A stretch of 64,000 nucleotides of DNA, taken from assembly GCA_017462915.1 (NCBI GenBank), contig JAFTQG010000048.1:27184-91183 (forward strand), given 5' to 3'. Made by a program: the position numbers and the translations under genes. This DNA comes from Prevotella sp. (GTDB taxonomy: Bacteria; Bacteroidota; Bacteroidia; Bacteroidales; Bacteroidaceae). This document shows, one piece after another, positions 56,167-64,000 of the stretch. How positions within the stretch are numbered: the first letter of the stretch is position 1; each line of letters begins with the position of its first letter. The notes under the pieces were generated by a model. It saw only the letters and a list, made by a program, of their open reading frames with translations, did no database searches and was not told where the DNA came from.

Positions 56167-58473
56167 ATGTATAACACAAGAGAACAACATAAAAGATTCT
56201 TAGACAAAGAGCTTACTGCTATAAGTGAAGAATATCTACAAAAACTCAACACTAAAGCCGTTGCTCTGTTATCTAGGAATGAAGTATATGTAACACAGTT
56301 TGTTAAACTTAATCAGAATCTTAACATAGGCTCTGATTCCTCGGTGGCAACTAAGCAATCAGGACAATTAATATTGCGTTTTAAAAAAGATCGCGGTATA
56401 CCCCGCAGAAACGAATATTTTACAGCAATTGTTCTTGATGGCAAGATGTCCCTTCCTAAAAATTGGGGAAATTTATCGTGGGGTAAACTTAGATCTTTTC
56501 AAGTTGAATTTTCAGAAGTTCATTGTGTTTGGCAAGGAAAGGCTGATGATAAGGGATTTCTCGTCTGTGGTTTTTCTGGACTTTCTATAGAGATGGCTCG
56601 ATATTTGACTGAAAAAAATCTTCAAGGATGTGTTGTTGTTCTTGGGCCACAGGAACCTCCAACGGACTATTATCAAAATCTTATAAGCATTGTATCTAAT
56701 GAAGATACTAATATGCCAGCAAAATCAATGCTGAATTTTGATAAGAAAGGACTTGTGTGGAATCCACAACCTATCAGTTCAGACTCTTCGAACGTGTCTG
56801 CAATTATGGATTACCTTAAGAAGCAAGATGAATTAATCTTTCAAGGTCCTCCAGGTACAGGTAAAACATATCTTATGGCAGCATTAGTCAGAAAATTATT
56901 GGAAGAACACCATAGTGTCCTTGTAACAGCGATGACTAATCGCGCACTTATTGAACTTGCCCAAAAAGAAAGTCTTAAGCCTTATTTGTCGGATGGAAAA
57001 ATTGCGAAAACAAATGTTTCTGTCGACGAACTATCAGAGTGTAAAGACTTAAATCCTGTAAGCAGTAAGGAAATAACCTGTATTTCTGGGGTTGCAACAC
57101 TTTCAACATTCTATAATACAAGTGGATGGGCAAAAATTTGCTACAATGAACAACCGTTTGATTATGTAATAATGGACGAGGCTAGTCAATCATTATATGG
57201 GATGATAGCAGCTTGCAAAAATCTAGGAAAAAAAATAATCTGGATTGGAGATCAAGAACAGATGCAACCTATTGTGAAGTTAAGTGATGAAACATTAACT
57301 CGCAACAATTTTTCAATGCTTGCAAATGGTTTTAGAACATTATGCGAAAACTTTAGCTTTCCTTCTTTTGTCCTGAACGAGACACATCGTTTATTGCCAA
57401 ATGCTGCCGCTTTAACAAGTGTGTTCTATCATACGCCACTAAAATCAGTTGCTAAGTTTTTGTATACTCTCAACAATGTAAGTTTAGACTATATTCCCAA
57501 AGATGGTGGATGTTCATTGTATCTTTGTAATATGCCAATTGGCGAAAAAACTGATAGAAATGCTTGCCAAGAGGTAATCAATATAGTTTCATCATTATTG
57601 CAGATAGATGGTAAACTGGAAATTGCGATCTTATCCAAGTTTAGAGCTACAGTCAGAATGTTGCAAAATTGCTTAATAAACACAATTGGCAGTATTGATA
57701 ATGTATTAATTGATACAGTTGAGAGGGTTCAGGGAATGACTTGTGATGTTTGTATATTCTTTATCCCAAATACAATGATGAATATGTCTTTGGAACGTTC
57801 TCTTTTTAATGTAGCTACTAGCCGTGCTAAACAATTTACTCTAATAGTTGCAGACAAAGATGTTCTCAATACAAATTGTGATTATGCTGTACAACATTTC
57901 TTGAGTTTGGTTCATTCAAATGATTATAATGAAAAACATCCAATAACTGTTGATTTAGAAAACAAAAACGATAACCATATAAAAAAAATAGAACCAAAGG
58001 TTGTAGGCTATGTGGATCTAAGCAAATTTGAACGTAAAAGAAAAGAAATTATCAATGACAAAACGAATATATATATCATTGATACGAATGTCTTTGTCAA
58101 TTGCCCTGAAGTGATTTCAAAAATAGACAAGAAATATCTTATAATATTATCGGCAAAGGTCGTAGATGAGTTGGATAAACTTAAAATAACTTTAGACACA
58201 AAGGGACAAAAATCAGTACAGGATGCTTTAAGAAACATCAATCGCTGTTTTGAATCAAGAAATCTTAAGATGGAAACTGCCGATTTGAGCCAACTCCCAC
58301 CTGATCTAGATAAACGTTCTCCAGATAATATGATACTAAGTGTTGCACTAAAGCATCATACGGAAGGTGAGAATCCAATACTATTAACATCTGACAATGG
58401 TTTACAACTGAAAGCTAAAGGTTTGGGAATCAAGACCGTCACTCTGAATGAATTATTAAAGAAATATAAATAA
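56167..58473 (+). CDS. UPF1/Dna2-like superfamily 1 helicase fused to a PIN nuclease
   Basis: The 768-residue protein has Walker A FQGPPGTGKTYLM (about 225), motif II VIMDEASQS (about 336), motif III WIGDQEQMQPIV, motif V TVERVQGMTCDV and motif VI VATSRAKQ (about 549), the pattern of UPF1-like RNA/DNA helicases. A C-terminal PIN domain (about 630-768) has the four acidic positions in YIIDTNVF, VVDELDKLK, RSPDNMIL and LTSDNGLQ, so it should be an active RNase. The ATG is 1 bp after the preceding stop; the frame upstream of it offers only a TTG. Unwinding plus RNA cleavage is the expected activity. Confidence 0.9.
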   Translation: MYNTREQHKRFLDKELTAISEEYLQKLNTKAVALLSRNEVYVTQFVKLNQNLNIGSDSSVATKQSGQLILRFKKDRGIPRRNEYFTAIVLDGKMSLPKNWGNLSWGKLRSFQVEFSEVHCVWQGKADDKGFLVCGFSGLSIEMARYLTEKNLQGCVVVLGPQEPPTDYYQNLISIVSNEDTNMPAKSMLNFDKKGLVWNPQPISSDSSNVSAIMDYLKKQDELIFQGPPGTGKTYLMAALVRKLLEEHHSVLVTAMTNRALIELAQKESLKPYLSDGKIAKTNVSVDELSECKDLNPVSSKEITCISGVATLSTFYNTSGWAKICYNEQPFDYVIMDEASQSLYGMIAACKNLGKKIIWIGDQEQMQPIVKLSDETLTRNNFSMLANGFRTLCENFSFPSFVLNETHRLLPNAAALTSVFYHTPLKSVAKFLYTLNNVSLDYIPKDGGCSLYLCNMPIGEKTDRNACQEVINIVSSLLQIDGKLEIAILSKFRATVRMLQNCLINTIGSIDNVLIDTVERVQGMTCDVCIFFIPNTMMNMSLERSLFNVATSRAKQFTLIVADKDVLNTNCDYAVQHFLSLVHSNDYNEKHPITVDLENKNDNHIKKIEPKVVGYVDLSKFERKRKEIINDKTNIYIIDTNVFVNCPEVISKIDKKYLIILSAKVVDELDKLKITLDTKGQKSVQDALRNINRCFESRNLKMETADLSQLPPDLDKRSPDNMILSVALKHHTEGENPILLTSDNGLQLKAKGLGIKTVTLNELLKKYK

Positions 58474-58652
58474 AATAATATCACATATGATTAATATCTT
58501 GCCATTAGTATATTAAAATACAATGACTAGAGTCGAGATACAATAACACATCATCTGCAAGTATTCACATGAGAATACCTGTTGAAAAGGAGGCGATTCA
58601 ATTAACTCGTTCTGTAATAACGAGAAAGATAATGTAAAAACAAGATAGAATT

Positions 58653-60251
58653 ATGGCACTTGCAATAAATATAAACGACCTGCTTAACAAGCAGAAGATA
58701 GAGTCCAACCGAATTGAGTTCAAGAAGGGTTGGAATCCTGCGAGCATATATCACAGTATGTGTGCTTTCGCCAACGACTTTGATGACATTGGAGGTGGAT
58801 ATATTATCGTTGGTGTGGATACTGATGATAATACGGGTATGGCAATCCGTCCTGTAGAAGGTGTACCAATGGAAAAGATTGACGGCATCTTACAGGAGAT
58901 GGTTGGCTACAATAACAAGATGGCTCCATATTATTTACCCCGTACTTCTGTAGAAGAGGTGGATGGAAAGCAAGTGATTGTGATTTGGTGTCCTGCTGGC
59001 AGTTACCGTCCTTACTCCGTACCTGTGAATGTGACAGCCAAAGGTTCAAAGGAATATTTCTACATCCGCAGCGGCACAAGCAGCATTGAGTCAAAAGGCG
59101 AAGCCCTTGTTGAGTTGCGGGAATTGGCTAACCGTGTGCCTTTTGATGAACGTGGCAATAGCGACATTCAGTTGGAGGACATATCGTTGGTGCTTCTTCG
59201 TGACTACCTTGTGAAGGTTGGAAGTCGTTTGGCTGATGATGTGGTGACAACACCACTATCGAAGATACTTGACCAGATGGAACTATACACAGGACCAAAA
59301 GAGAACCGCTTGATACGGAATGTGGCAGCGATGATGTTCTGTGAGAATCCGAGCAATTTCTTCCCATATACGCAGATTGATGTGGTGACATTCCCTAACG
59401 GAAAGATGAAAGACCCGAACAATTTCACAGAAGTGACATTCAAGGGTAGCGTTCCGCAGATGATAAAGCAAACGATGGAATATATCAAAAGCAATGTTCT
59501 CAAAGAGAATGTCCGCAAAATATCAGGCAGACAAGAGGCTGAACGCTTTTGGAACTATCCATACGATGCCATTGAGGAGGCTGTGGTAAACTCTGTTTAT
59601 CACCGGGACTTCCTACAACATGAGCCAATAGAAATCACGATTGAACCTGATGGTATCTCTATACTCAACTGTCCTGGTCCAGACCGCAGTATCTCTAAGG
59701 AGGATATTGAGAAAGGCGATATGCTCAAAAGCCGTCGCTACCGCAACCGTCGCTTAGGAGACTTTCTGAAAGAACTTGACTTGACAGAAGGTCGCTCAAC
59801 AGGAGTTCCGACCATTCAAGCCAAGTTGGCAGAGAACGGTTCACCTCGTGCCATCTTTGAAACAACAGATGACCGCTTGACATTCTTAGTGACGATTCCT
59901 GTACATCAAGGATGTACGGAAAGTTCGGAGACAGGTGAATTTAGTTCGGAGAGAACAGCAAAAAGTTCGGAGACAAGTTCGGGAACTCAGCCCAAAAGTT
60001 CGAAGACAGACGGATTTAGTTCGGAGACAACACCGAAAAGTTCGGAGAGAAAGCAAAAAAGTTCGGAGAGAGTCCTTGACTTAATTAGACAAAAGCCTTC
60101 CATATCAGCTGCAGAAATTGCTATGATGATAGACATGTCTTCACGAGGTGTAGAGAAACAAATCAAAAGACTGCGTGAAGAAGGAATCATCAGACGTATT
60201 GGTGCTGACTTCGGTGGCTATTGGGAAATCATAACAAAAGAAAACGAATAA
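58653..60251 (+). CDS. AlbA_2 / RecG-like ATP-binding regulator with Ser-Ser-Glu repeats
   Basis: The 532-residue protein has an N-terminal AlbA_2 (Schlafen-type) domain (about 10-140, ESNRIEFKKGWNPASIYHSM and GGGYIIVGVDTDD), a C-terminal GHKL-type ATP-binding domain (about 295-400, EEAVVNSVYHRDFLQHEPIE), a low-complexity spacer of repeated SSET/SSER units (about 423-474) and a winged helix (about 485-525, ISAAEIAMMIDMSSRGVEKQ). Such proteins are usually DNA-binding regulators in mobile elements and defence islands. It is separated by 179 bp from the helicase gene and followed by the truncated XRE copy. Confidence 0.85.
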   Translation: MALAININDLLNKQKIESNRIEFKKGWNPASIYHSMCAFANDFDDIGGGYIIVGVDTDDNTGMAIRPVEGVPMEKIDGILQEMVGYNNKMAPYYLPRTSVEEVDGKQVIVIWCPAGSYRPYSVPVNVTAKGSKEYFYIRSGTSSIESKGEALVELRELANRVPFDERGNSDIQLEDISLVLLRDYLVKVGSRLADDVVTTPLSKILDQMELYTGPKENRLIRNVAAMMFCENPSNFFPYTQIDVVTFPNGKMKDPNNFTEVTFKGSVPQMIKQTMEYIKSNVLKENVRKISGRQEAERFWNYPYDAIEEAVVNSVYHRDFLQHEPIEITIEPDGISILNCPGPDRSISKEDIEKGDMLKSRRYRNRRLGDFLKELDLTEGRSTGVPTIQAKLAENGSPRAIFETTDDRLTFLVTIPVHQGCTESSETGEFSSERTAKSSETSSGTQPKSSKTDGFSSETTPKSSERKQKSSERVLDLIRQKPSISAAEIAMMIDMSSRGVEKQIKRLREEGIIRRIGADFGGYWEIITKENE

Positions 60252-60265
60252 AATTTACACAAGAT

Positions 60266-60352
60266 ATGTTATTAGGAAATAAGATTAAGTCTCTGAGAGA
60301 CGAACAAGAAGTGTTGCAACACCTTAGAAACGAGCCAATCAATATAATATAG
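60266..60352 (+). pseudogene. Truncated copy of the XRE regulator gene
   Basis: The first 55 bases match the start of the XRE gene at 63341 at 51 positions, and all four differences are in third codon positions. After that the sequence diverges, giving a 28-residue product MLLGNKIKSLRDEQEVLQHL then RNEPINII. It sits 14 bp after the AlbA_2 gene, where the XRE gene would be expected before insertion of the NACHT gene. Confidence 0.85.
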
Positions 60353-60392
60353 TTGAAGATAATAATATAGTATAAACTTAAAATATAAGAAA

Positions 60393-63281
60393 ATGTCAAA
60401 AAAGATAGATAATATAAAGAATTTGAACATTTCCGATATGTCTTCATTAATATCGAATTTGTTGGAAAAGATGGGATTTGTCGATATCGTAAGAAATGAA
60501 GACTGTATCTCATGTGCTCAGAATATGTTGTTAGGAAAAAGCATAACGGTTTTTATTACTTTCCCATTCAAAATGGGTGGCATAGTATCTGGTGATTATA
60601 AACAATATGCAAAAAAAATCACTACTATTCGTGACAAATATTCTGCGAATGAAGTTTGTGTTTATTCCACGAATACTATATCCAATGGCTTTAAAGATTC
60701 TCTCGATTCAAATTTGGGCGCACTTAAAATCAAGTATATCGGTCGTGATGATTTAATATCTTTGATAGATAATTATTTTCCAGAATATTGGAGACACGAT
60801 GACATTGCATTAGTAAAATATGAAAAAGATGTATTATATCGTATTGGAGAAGATAGTGAATTACGACGATTAAAATTTCCTCAAGAGAAATACACTAAAT
60901 TACTTAATATTTTTATAGAACCTTTCCTTACTAGGTATTATGAAGATTCAAAAACGAAGGCTGCTACTCAAAAAAAATATTCTGTAGATGAATTGATAGC
61001 ACACAAAGAATCCTCTGTAATAGAAGGGCAAGCTGGTTCAGGTAAATCAACTCTATTAAAGCATATTGTACGTAAAGAAATTGAAGCAAATAGGACTAAA
61101 AACAAAAAGTATTATCCAATATATCTAAGTGCACTGGATATATTTAAGGCCAATTTTAAAATAGGAGATGCCATTCGTAATCAATTAGGTGATTATACCG
61201 AGGCTCCGCTCTCTGAATTATGTGAAGCTTATGAAATTCAGATATTTATAGATAGTATAGACGAGTTTGATGAAGAACAAACTAAAATTTTGGAAGAACT
61301 TGTATCTATAGAAAATAAATACAAGATAAAATACTATATAGCTTCTCGTAATGCAGACGCATTGATGAGAAAAACGAACAGTAAGTTGTCCAATTTCTCA
61401 ATACGCCGTTTTAATATAGAACAAGTGAAGCGATTCTTAACCTCATTCTTTTCTGGTGATGACATTAAAGCCTTCTCACTATTGGATGCCATTCGCAGTA
61501 ACCAAATGTTAGAGAAAATGCCTATTACCCCTCTTACATTATCATTGATATCTATTCTCTTTGAAGAAAATGAATTTGAGGTGCCAGCTACGGTATCTGA
61601 TATCTTCGACAATTTTAATACTCTCATTATAGGAAAAGCTGTAGTATCGAGTAAAATAGAATTTATTGATGCTTCATTTAAAGAAAGGATTATATCAATT
61701 TATGCTTTTAAATTATTGAATACACAATCACATATTCCAATGAAGAAAGATGAATTTATATCTTTCTTCAAGGATTATTATGAAGGGAAATCACTTCCAA
61801 TAAAGAAAGGTACTCTTGAGGATGTATTAACGTATTTAATAGGTAATACAGGAATACTATATCTAAAGGATGGTTGCTGGGTTGCATTTACTCATGATGC
61901 CTATATGGAATATTACGCAGCTCTTGAAATCTTTAAGCATTTGAGATTACATGAGCGAGATTTGGTGTCTAATTTTTTTAACCCCAATTGGCAAAGTGCA
62001 GCAATTTTTTATGGTGGTATGTCTAAAGATATGCCTGATTTTCTTCGGGCTATAAAAGAAAAAATATCTAAATCTCGGCATATAAACGAGTATATGGCCT
62101 CTATTTTTGGAGCTGGTTATTTGTTACAAGCATTATATCAAACTGACAATACTCTGCGCAAAGAAGTGATATTGGAAGCCTTAAATCTATCTTTAAAAAA
62201 TTTACAGATATTCAAGATGATAGCGGCTGACAATTTACCTGTATTCAAAAACTATAAACTTCCAATACTACATTTGATAAATTTTGTTTATTTCTACGAG
62301 TCGTTCAACTCTATAACATTAGGTCAGCCATTAGCTATGGCATTTGAAGAAAAGTATAAAGAGTTTGCTGTGACAAATGATTACGGTGACGGATACGGTT
62401 TGTTTGAACTTGCTTTTACTATGGATTCTCGAAGGATAAATAATACAGAACCATTAACAAAACTTATAATGGATACACCAGAAGTTCTAAAAGACCCTTC
62501 ACTACACGTGTTGGCAGAATTTTCTATGGTGTTACTTGGAAAAGACAAGTATAAAGAATTTATACAAGAACTTAAAAAATCAAGTGCGAAATTATCAGAT
62601 GTGCAATATGAGTTGGCAACTGTACCAATGAGTAAAATGCGTTTTTCTGCACTTGACACGATTCAAAAAAAATCAAAGGTTACTTTGTTCGTAGAAGGTA
62701 AAACAGATGCCGTAATCATAGAACATGCTTTTATGGTTTTAACCAACGGAGAATTGCCATATTGGAATATACAATGTGCTGGTTCTAGTCGTGATAGAGG
62801 CTCTTGTGAACAAGTTGCACAGACACTAAATCAATCATATGCTCATTGGAAGAATTCGCAAGATAATATATATATTGGCATTTTCGATCATGACAATGCT
62901 GGTATAGGAAGTTACAATGGACGATTAGAAAAAGTATTTGAAGAAAAAGAAAGATTACGTTTAAAAAAACATGCGGAAGCAAATATATATGGTTTGTGTA
63001 TACCTGTACCAGGAGAAATGGACCAATATCTGCAAGAAAAACAGGAGTTTAATTTTTTTGAGATAGAACATTACTTCGGTCATGAATATCTCAAAAAACA
63101 TGACATGCTTAAACCAACTTCACTTCCAGATATTTTTGAAATAAAAGATACCACAGGCGTAAAAACTAACTTTGCAAATAATTTGAGGAATGAAGTGAAA
63201 CCTTGTGTATTCCAACATTTTGCTTTGTTGTTTAAAATTATCGATGATATTGTAGGGGTTCATATAAATTATGAAATATAA
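60393..63281 (+). CDS. NACHT-type STAND NTPase with C-terminal TOPRIM domain
   Basis: The 962-residue protein has an N-terminal domain (1 to about 190) of unsure type, perhaps nuclease-like. The NTPase has Walker A VIEGQAGSGKSTLLKHIV (about 211) and Walker B IQIFIDSIDEFDEE (about 283), followed by a winged-helix and helical region (about 330-740). The C-terminal TOPRIM-like part shows LFVEGKTDAVIIEHAF (about 763) and IGIFDHDNAGIG (about 830). This is the layout of bacterial NLR-like immune proteins: sensor and ATP switch with a nucleic-acid-acting effector. It is AT-rich, lies between two copies of the XRE 5' end and has no partner gene, so it probably works alone. Confidence 0.85.
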   Translation: MSKKIDNIKNLNISDMSSLISNLLEKMGFVDIVRNEDCISCAQNMLLGKSITVFITFPFKMGGIVSGDYKQYAKKITTIRDKYSANEVCVYSTNTISNGFKDSLDSNLGALKIKYIGRDDLISLIDNYFPEYWRHDDIALVKYEKDVLYRIGEDSELRRLKFPQEKYTKLLNIFIEPFLTRYYEDSKTKAATQKKYSVDELIAHKESSVIEGQAGSGKSTLLKHIVRKEIEANRTKNKKYYPIYLSALDIFKANFKIGDAIRNQLGDYTEAPLSELCEAYEIQIFIDSIDEFDEEQTKILEELVSIENKYKIKYYIASRNADALMRKTNSKLSNFSIRRFNIEQVKRFLTSFFSGDDIKAFSLLDAIRSNQMLEKMPITPLTLSLISILFEENEFEVPATVSDIFDNFNTLIIGKAVVSSKIEFIDASFKERIISIYAFKLLNTQSHIPMKKDEFISFFKDYYEGKSLPIKKGTLEDVLTYLIGNTGILYLKDGCWVAFTHDAYMEYYAALEIFKHLRLHERDLVSNFFNPNWQSAAIFYGGMSKDMPDFLRAIKEKISKSRHINEYMASIFGAGYLLQALYQTDNTLRKEVILEALNLSLKNLQIFKMIAADNLPVFKNYKLPILHLINFVYFYESFNSITLGQPLAMAFEEKYKEFAVTNDYGDGYGLFELAFTMDSRRINNTEPLTKLIMDTPEVLKDPSLHVLAEFSMVLLGKDKYKEFIQELKKSSAKLSDVQYELATVPMSKMRFSALDTIQKKSKVTLFVEGKTDAVIIEHAFMVLTNGELPYWNIQCAGSSRDRGSCEQVAQTLNQSYAHWKNSQDNIYIGIFDHDNAGIGSYNGRLEKVFEEKERLRLKKHAEANIYGLCIPVPGEMDQYLQEKQEFNFFEIEHYFGHEYLKKHDMLKPTSLPDIFEIKDTTGVKTNFANNLRNEVKPCVFQHFALLFKIIDDIVGVHINYEI

Positions 63282-63340
63282 TATTCATCACTAAAAAATT
63301 AATTTAAGTTTCTATATGTGGATTTAACAAGTATGTAAAT

Positions 63341-63628
63341 ATGTTATTAGGAAACAAAATCAAGTCTCTTAGAGACGAACAAGAAGTGTTGCAACGTCAA
63401 TTGGCTGCTTATTTGGAGATAGACACTCCTATGTTTAGCAAGATCGAACGTGGTGACAGACGAGCAAAAAGAAGCCAAGTAATCTTATTGGCAAAATACT
63501 TCAATGTAGACGAAAAAGAAATGCTCACCCTCTGGCTTGCGGACAAAGTGCTTGATGCTATCGGAGATGAGGATGAACGTGAACTGAAAAGAGAAGCCAT
63601 CGAAGTGGCAAAAGAGAAAATCTTATAA
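63341..63628 (+). CDS. XRE-family helix-turn-helix regulator
   Basis: This 95-residue repressor-like protein has an HTH at about residues 7-60 (IKSLRDEQEVLQRQLAAYLE, TPMFSKIERGDRRAKRSQVI) and an acidic helical tail (LADKVLDAIGDEDERELKRE). Proteins of this type accompany restriction or conflict systems and control their expression. It lies 9 bp before a TOTE-type gene, which it probably regulates. A truncated second copy of its 5' end lies 3 kb upstream. Confidence 0.88.
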   Translation: MLLGNKIKSLRDEQEVLQRQLAAYLEIDTPMFSKIERGDRRAKRSQVILLAKYFNVDEKEMLTLWLADKVLDAIGDEDERELKREAIEVAKEKIL

Positions 63629-63637
63629 AATGTGATT

Positions 63638-64000
63638 ATGGATGCAGATGCGATTATTAGAAAGATGCATGAACTGGAAGAGGAAAACAAGAGATTAAAG
63701 TTTCTTCTTGCAGAACATGGAATACCGTTTGAGGTATGTACTCATAGTAATGGCATTGCTGCATCCAAATCTACAATGACAACAGCATCATCAGTTAGTC
63801 TTTCTTTGGAGGAAAAGGTGGAGCTATTCAGAAGTCTTTTCAAAGGACGAGAAGATGTGTTTGCCAAGAGATGGTATAGTGACACGACGAAAAAGTCTGG
63901 TTATCAGCCTGTATGTGAACGTGAATGGAACAGGGAATTCTGCGACAAAAGAAAATATAAATGTGCAGAATGTCCTAACCGACAATTCGCACCACTATCA
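63638..64000 (+). CDS. TOTE conflict-system primase protein, 3' end outside window
   Basis: The first 121 residues are visible. An N-terminal coiled coil (IIRKMHELEEENKRLKFLLA) is followed by LSLEEKVELFRSLFKGREDV and FAKRW, then a cysteine-bearing segment VCEREWNREFCDKRKYKCAE and CPNRQF. This is the characteristic opening of proteins annotated as TOTE conflict system archaeo-eukaryotic primase, which continue into primase and helicase domains. It forms an operon with the XRE gene just upstream. The frame is open to the last base. Confidence 0.85.
   Translation, partial: MDADAIIRKMHELEEENKRLKFLLAEHGIPFEVCTHSNGIAASKSTMTTASSVSLSLEEKVELFRSLFKGREDVFAKRWYSDTTKKSGYQPVCEREWNREFCDKRKYKCAECPNRQFAPLS

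Overview
The window is from a Bacteroidales genome, most likely Prevotellaceae. Evidence for this: promoters of the TTTG / TAnnTTTG type, an arabinose operon with a NUDIX-type regulator, an UpxY-type NusG paralogue, a type IX secretion component (PorD-like) together with a protease carrying a Prevotella-like C-terminal sorting tail, a DUF3127 protein and a SusC/Oar-type TonB receptor. No rRNA or tRNA gene was seen.

Layout. 1-8.9 kb: a plus-strand L-arabinose operon (sodium symporter, NUDIX regulator, araD, araA, araB, transketolase, rpiB). araB carries an in-frame TGA where the family has glycine. 9.2-15 kb: a minus-strand RiPP operon of the CXXX-repeat class. It runs from an UpxY-like antiterminator with a long leader, through a Tat-signal lipoprotein precursor with ten cysteines at exact four-residue spacing, a radical SAM enzyme, a second maturase and a small accessory protein, to its own TatA and TatC and a terminal lipoprotein. 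15-16 kb is non-coding, structured and repeat-rich. 16-25.6 kb holds housekeeping and envelope genes (BadF-type kinase, MscS channel, phospholipase D-like protein, tsaE, birA, pyrH, M6 metalloprotease). 26-30.4 kb encodes a TonB-dependent receptor and an OmpA-family protein. 30.5-31.4 kb is a repeat patch (22-bp tandem repeat, long inverted repeat, MITE-like element). 31.6-42 kb is core genome (eno, rRNA methyltransferase, FtsX-like permease, DUF3127, dnaN, exonuclease, porD-like, recN, a TPR protein).

From 42.7 kb to the right edge lies an integrative element. It opens with two tandem tyrosine recombinases, followed by an unknown protein and a small DNA-maintenance module (HTH protein, wHTH protein, DnaC-like ATPase). 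The cargo is conspicuously AT-rich. First comes a three-gene operon (48.4-58.5 kb) of a reverse transcriptase, a 2051-residue protein and a UPF1-like helicase fused to a PIN nuclease. The N-terminal third of the 2051-residue protein closely resembles the host's own ribosomal protein S1, and this is joined to a sacsin/HSP90-type ATPase. I know of no described defence system with this composition and regard it as the best candidate for a new system. It is followed by an AlbA_2 regulator, a NACHT-TOPRIM STAND protein inserted between a 55-bp stub and the intact copy of an XRE gene, and the start of a TOTE conflict-system primase. This part reads as a defence island.

Three copies of a roughly 190-bp terminal-inverted-repeat element occur. 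Two are exactly 193 bp, with 18-bp termini and 5-bp target duplications. All functional calls were made by reading sequence and from family knowledge; no database search was run.
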